A DNA stretch of 64,000 bases from Polytrichum commune. Taxonomy: Eukaryota; Streptophyta; Polytrichopsida; Polytrichales; Polytrichaceae. Under the pieces are notes generated by a model that was given only the letters and a program-made list of their open reading frames with translations, was not told the DNA's origin and searched no databases. Of the stretch, positions 59,105 through 64,000 are shown one piece after another; position 1 is the stretch's first letter, and each line of letters begins with the position of its first letter. Made by a program: the position numbers and the translations under genes. The DNA lies in assembly GCA_950295325.1 (NCBI GenBank), contig OX485803.1:372001-436000 (forward strand). Reading direction: 5' to 3'.

Positions 59105-61660
59105 ATGCAAGGTAAAACTCGATCCCAAAAACCAAGCTTGACACTAGGATTAGAAAAATCGACGCATAACAGGAGATCATCTAGGATTAGCGAAGGGTTA
59201 GAAGAAATTGATGTTAGAATAGAAAGTTGTTTGAATGTCGAGCCTAGTATTAGATCATTGTTAGATACATTAGAATCGGAGGCTCAACTTGAGAAAGAGG
59301 CAACTCCTCCAAATTGAGTGGTGAGACTTCATCGGAAAATTGTATACTTAGGAAAGAAATTCCGATAAACGTTGATAAGGGGTTACAAAGGAGCCCACCG
59401 GTTACCATGGATCCGAATCGAGAGATGGATCCACCACCCATATCTCCTATGCCACCCATTGATCCATTGGTTAGGCCGAGAGGCTTACTAATCGTGCTTC
59501 CACAAAACTTACAAGCGGTGGACATGCCTTCCTACCTCCCTAAATTTTATGGAACTAAGGATGAGGATCCTTCTAGGCATATGGAGAGGTACATAGAGAG
59601 GTTAGCTAGTTCATTCATGACTAATCCGGGGTATTGGCTAGTATGGTTTCCCACCACTTTAGAGAATGAGGCTTATGAGTGGTATAGGGATCATGCCGAG
59701 GGACATTTTAGAGGATGGGACCAATTACAAAGGGAGTTCTTGAATGAGTTCCGTCCGGAGGTTGGTCAAAGCACGGCTTTGAGGGCATTAGCTTCATTGA
59801 AGCAAGGTAGGGAAGAGGAGATTTCAGCTTACATTAGGATATTTGATTTAGTGTGTACACGATTTGTGGGCACCATGCTTAACAATGATACACTAAAGCA
59901 ATTCTTCATTCAAGGGGTCTTTACGTCGGGAACAATTAGGGGTGTTCTTGAGAGAAATCCTCACACATTGGCGGATGCCAAACGGGCGGCTAGAGAGATA
60001 GAGAGTTTGGATAAAGATCATGAGAGATTGTGGATAATGAAAGATGAATTGATACCTCAATTCATTTCCATTCGACCTAGGGTGGTCACGGGAGAACCTG
60101 TCAAGTATGAGAATCAAATTCCTTATGCTATGGTCGAACGGGTCCACGTCCTTTAGCGGTTAGAGAACCGTCGCCACTTCTAACATTACCGGCCCCTAGA
60201 GCGGATCCTCACCTTGAGGAAGTGGAGAGAAAGTTGGGTGCTAGTCAATTGGGATTTCAAGAGGCGATGATCAAGCAAATGCAAAGCCTCACGGATCAAA
60301 TGTCGTTAATGATTAAGAGTCAACAACCGGGACCTCCTCCCCCAATTGAGTCGGATAGACATTCGTCGGGTTCTGGTGTGTGCAATGTGGCCAACCGGGC
60401 CACACTCGTCAATTTTGTAGAAGTGGATAAAACCGTGATCAACGAAAAAATGGTGGTCCATCTCCACAAAATCAACGAGGCCAAACACAACCTCAATATG
60501 GTCAAGGAAACAATAGGGGTCCTCCTCCTAGGGGTCAAGGTGGTCAAGACAATGAGAAGAAGGAGTTCCATCTATTTTGTGGAAGGTGGCATGCCCAAGG
60601 TCAATGTTGGTCCGAAGGGCAAGGTTATGGTTGTAGTAATTGTGGCGGAAGTCATCCTTCGGACGAATGTCGTCAACCGGACAAGGTTATTAGTGTACCT
60701 TACCCGGTGGCCAATTCACAACAACAAGCGCGAGACAACATGAGAGGAGCTAGACCACAAGGTGGACCACCGAATGATCTTAGGCCACCGAATTTGTACT
60801 ATGACCATGGTAATGCAAGACAAACGTTTCATCCACCGGCGGGATTACAAACGTCGAACGGGTACATTCCGATTCAAGGTAGACAAGTAGGTCCACAAAA
60901 CTTTGACAATAGGCGCCAAGCCCCTCCTACGGATCCGGGTCCGTCTAATTCTCAAGACGTTAGATTTATGGATGGTGTGATGGATGCTCATTATGATGAC
61001 ACGCTTCCTCTCCCAATGGGGATTGGAGAGGAACAAGGTCAATGGCCTCCACACACCAATACCATCATCTATGAGTTGAAGAATCTAGATGATGAGGTCA
61101 TTCATGAGGCACCGGCTTTGGCGGTCACAACTAGGGCTATGAGGGAGAAAAATCCATTAGAGGTAGGAGTGGAGGGTCAGGAGGAATATTCTTTGGACGA
61201 AGGCATTAATATTTCCGAATTGAACAAGGTGGGTAGAGTGGCTAGGAGGGTCACTAAAGAGTTGGAAAAGGAGAATGTGATTCTCCATGATAGGGAGAGA
61301 CCTAATGTCGTTCATGATTTAGAGGGTAGTGATATGGAAGAATGGGAAGGACCGGAAATTCCTTTGGATGAGTTTGATGGTGTCGGCAATGCCAAAGTGG
61401 AGAAGTCAAGTGTGTATGATTTATAGGCCGACCTTAGTTCGCTCAAGGCGGACATTACCTTTGGACAACTATTGGAGATTTCACCCGTCGCACAGAAGAC
61501 TCTCAAGAACGGCATGCCGGTAAATAAAAGAACTAGGAAGGTGAAAATTAGAATTGCCGCTAGAATTCAATCACAAGGAGGTCGCGATGTGAAGGCTATA
61601 GAGATAGAGGTCATTATAGTGGACAAGGTGGTTCCCAATGTGCTAGTGGATGGAGGGAAG
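59105..61660 (+). pseudogene. Broken gag and protease start of a gypsy element
   Basis: Homologous along its length to residues 1 to ~855 of the 2,079-aa polyprotein. The start MQGKTRSQKPSLTLGLEKST matches MQGRTRSQKP. The frame is broken: a shift near 59,315, a frame change and stop near 60,150, another shift near 60,370-60,710, and a TAG at 61,424 where the other copy has Trp. It stops abruptly after NVLVDGG, the protease active site, at about 61,658, where unrelated sequence begins. Reverse transcriptase, integrase and a matching 3' LTR are absent. Confidence 0.85.
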
Positions 61661-61745
61661 GAAGCTATCTTATGAGCGATGAGCAGTGAGCGGTGAGCGG
61701 TGAGTAGTAACACATGAGCAATGAGCAGTAACATATGAGTAATTA
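61661..61745 (+). repeat. GAGCAGTGAGCGGTGAG short tandem repeat at the truncation point
   Basis: Imperfect units of GAGCGGTGAG / GAGCAGTAACATATGAG directly after the broken protease. They may be filler at a rearrangement junction. No coding content. Confidence 0.6.
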
Positions 61746-61814
61746 TTCCAAATTTAGTAAAGACACACGGGTTTAGGGTACACAACCAAAATTTTGACAA
61801 ATTAATTGCATATT

Positions 61815-62745
61815 TTCAATTGTAAATTGCCAATATTTTAAATGAAGCACAAGTGAAAGGGCCCTATTTCCATGGATCATTTAAAACACTTTCAATTCAT
61901 TGCTGATTTTTATTATAATAATCCAAACCAATACATGTCATTTATTGACATCCTTATACATGTAGTCACAACCAACACTTCCACAACTACTCACATTCCA
62001 CAACACCAGCAAGTTCAAGTAGGTGCATAACCTCATTCTACGTACATGTAGGTGCCATAATTGTGAGCCACTCAAACTGCTCACGGGTTGAGTTAAGGCC
62101 CAGAATCTACAAATGAAAGGAAATTAGATATTAGAAATAGTCAATATGTAGGTAACTACTAGATTTTGAGACATCCGCCTGTGGATGCGAGTTGTGTAAG
62201 AGACTGGTATTAGGTCTGTATCAACCCGGGTTCGAATCCGGTTGGTTACATTGACTGGTGCTATTCCAAATTGAGCTAGTGATAAAGTAGGAATAATCTA
62301 TAGGCGGATACCAAGAAGACGTTACTACGCGGATGTGCGTAGAATCTTCTCAATTATTTGTTATTTTTAGAAACTTGTTATTATTTATCCATGTCATTCA
62401 ATCAAACCGCTCACGGTTGGGTCGTACTGAATCATTTGAAATACTTCCAGCCCATTGCTGATTTTTATTATAAAAATCCAAACCAAAACATGTCATATTT
62501 TGAGATTCAAATATATGGTACTTAATAGACCATTTGCAATATTACTCACACTCTACGATACCAGCAAGTTCAAGTAGTCGCATGACCTCGTTATAGGTAT
62601 ATGTAGGTGCATGAATGAACTTGTCACTCTCGTAATCCACCTTGCACAAAAATCTAAACACATAATAAAGATGTTTACAATACACCCATTTTCCTTTCTT
62701 TCCCAATGCATGAGAGGACATTTTCGTGAAATCCGGGCATGTTGT
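61815..62745 (-). pseudogene. Two degenerate copies of a SWIM zinc-finger gene fragment
   Basis: The better copy (62,545-62,742, minus) encodes CPDFTKMSSHALGKKGKWVY then CKHLYYVF and FIHAPTYTYNEVMRLLELAG. The Cys..CysXHis spacing and context resemble SWIM-type zinc fingers of plant proteins and MULE transposases. The first Cys pair is cut by the LTR that starts at 62,743. A second, more decayed copy at about 61,990-62,060 shares ..CAGCAAGTTCAAGTAG.. and the preceding intron-like stretch (61,880-61,940 against 62,445-62,500). The two form a direct repeat ~560 bp apart. No complete gene is seen. Confidence 0.5.
62165..62345 (+). repeat. tRNA-like box B sequence, possible SINE
   Basis: GGTTCGAATCC at about 62,229-62,240 is a perfect Pol III box B inside a short stem CCGG..CCGG. 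A convincing box A or full tRNA cloverleaf was not found, so it is not a tRNA gene. It lies between the two SWIM fragment copies and could be a SINE remnant. Confidence 0.35.
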
Positions 62746-64000
62746 GAGCCCAAAAGGGTGCCCACATTTAGTCTTAGACCCTTGAAACGTTAGTTGATGC
62801 ACTTTGAAGTAGCATGTTACTTCACAAAAATATAAAAAGAGTGAAATGTTAGTCTTAGAAGTACCATGTTGTAAGAGGCTAGGATGTGAGTTGTTATTGT
62901 GTTTTTACCTTCGGAAGGATTTGAGTGAATGAGGATAGGTAAGGAGAACTTGGATTGAATAGTTAGTGAGTAGGCTAGTACAAATGGATGGAGACAACCA
63001 AAGTGACTCAAGAGGCAAGTGCATTCGAATTGGGATGAATGGAGGATCACATGGAGCGCACAAGTGGACCACCTCATCATGGCCACTTAATGGGGAAGGC
63101 CCAAGGAAGAATGCAAGGTGGAGGATAAGCAAATTCTCAAAGCACCAATCAAATCACGAGTTAAGCATCGTGGTTTGAATTAAGTGGTGAGCGACGATTT
63201 GGGAAAGTAAGGGGAGAAAGTTATGGCGGCGGAAAGCGAAGGAGGCTAAGTTTGGGTTGAAGCATCCCAAGTTTGGTAAAGTGTGGTAGGTAGAAAGCCA
63301 AGGCTAGTTAAATGTTCGAATTAGGATCCTTGTTGATCATTTGAGGGAGGAAGACTTAGAAGATAGGATTGGCGCCTACTAAGTAGGAGGAAATCTCAAG
63401 GGCTTATCGTGAGCCTTGAGGGTGCTCACCCCCTCAAGCTTACTATATAATCCCTCATTCTTCCCTCACTCATCCTCTCTTTCCTTTGTGCTCCAAGGCA
63501 CCCCACGAGTTATAAGTGTGGGTGTGGGAAGCCATATTGGAGCACATGTGTGTGCTTAGTTTTTAGTTTGAGAGCCAAGGCTTGTTAGCCTTGAAGAGGG
63601 CTTGACCTCTTGGTAGAATTAGTGTTGACGTGAAGGATTTTAAAGTTAATTCATGATTCCAATTTGTGGTACTTAAAGTTCATGTTTTGAATACACGTGG
63701 TTGCAAGTTCCATGTTTAAGAGTTGAGCACTTGATGTTGTGATGAGTGCAAAAATATACTTGTGTGGATTAGTTAGTCTTAGTGAAGTTAGGAAATTCTC
63801 TCTCCCCCTCTCCTCTCTAGGATTTTAGGATTTTAGGATTAGAGAAGAATTGTGTGATTAGAAAGGGGTTGTTAGTAGAATTAGGGAAATTAGGTAGGAA
63901 GATTAGTTAAGGGCTTGAATAATTAGTGAGGTAGTTGGGGATTACAACTACAAAGTTGTGGGTTCATGAAAGAGCTGGGTTTATGAAGGACCTGGGTTTA
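62743..64000 (+). repeat. Third LTR of the young gypsy family, cut by window end
   Basis: Starts TGTGAGCCCAAAAGGGTGCC and matches the inverse of 31,167-29,9xx almost perfectly for 1,258 bp, ending in the minisatellite (63,955-64,000). At variable sites it agrees sometimes with the 5' and sometimes with the 3' LTR of the complete element. Whether it is a solo LTR or the 5' LTR of another full element cannot be told. The 5 bases before it are CATGT. Confidence 0.9.

Noticed and set aside
62165-62345. Functional tRNA gene
   Set aside because: A box B is present but no acceptor pairing or box A at the right distance.

Overview
This window is nuclear DNA of a land plant. It carries two large intron-rich protein genes, and almost everything else is transposable-element sequence. 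Plant identity rests on the plant-type receptor kinase, the Tat/Athila-like Ty3/gypsy elements with tRNA-type primer sites, and the GT-AG exon structure. A LINE remnant that appears to combine RNase H, a CCHC knuckle and a restriction-like endonuclease is not the usual seed-plant L1/RTE type. It hints at a non-seed plant (fern, lycophyte or bryophyte), but I cannot name the species.

Region 1 (1-17,212, + strand): the SKI3 gene (TPR scaffold of the SKI mRNA-decay complex). I could join 27 coding exons in frame from ATG 3273 to TAA 17,212, giving 1,626 aa. Upstream lie several decayed copies of its own promoter block and exon 1, a long-armed foldback element (1644-2499) and a 232-bp Mutator-like MITE with a perfect 9-bp target duplication (2809-3040). 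Intron 1 holds a degenerate ~180-bp tandem array. Intron 2 is almost entirely an inverted-repeat element whose ends coincide with the splice sites.

Region 2 (17,213-31,538): mostly non-coding sequence with a 5S-rRNA-derived segment (~19,048-19,176), then a complete 11,001-bp Ty3/gypsy element (20,167-31,167, - strand). It has an intact 2,079-aa gag-pol ORF, near-identical LTRs of unequal length and 5-bp duplications ATATG.

Region 3 (31,539-46,088, - strand): an intact LRR receptor-like kinase gene of 15 coding exons (771 aa), with a signal peptide, LRRs, one TM helix and a complete RD kinase. One extra LRR exon is dead for lack of a donor site. A TIR element sits in one intron.

Region 4 (46,196-52,825): a 5'-truncated LINE with 14-bp target duplications, landed ~107 bp upstream of the receptor kinase ATG. 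It was later split by solo LTR A (duplication CAAGC), which was itself split by solo LTR B (duplication ATTAG), so three insertions can be put in order.

Region 5 (52,826-64,000): intergenic sequence, then a broken Ty3/gypsy copy on the + strand (LTR 57,232-58,218, primer site, gag and the start of protease). It ends at the protease active site. Next come two degenerate copies of a SWIM zinc-finger gene fragment flanking a tRNA-like box B. Last is a third young LTR (from 62,743) that interrupts the SWIM fragment and runs off the window. The two genes have no evident functional link; the repeats document successive bursts of one LTR family.
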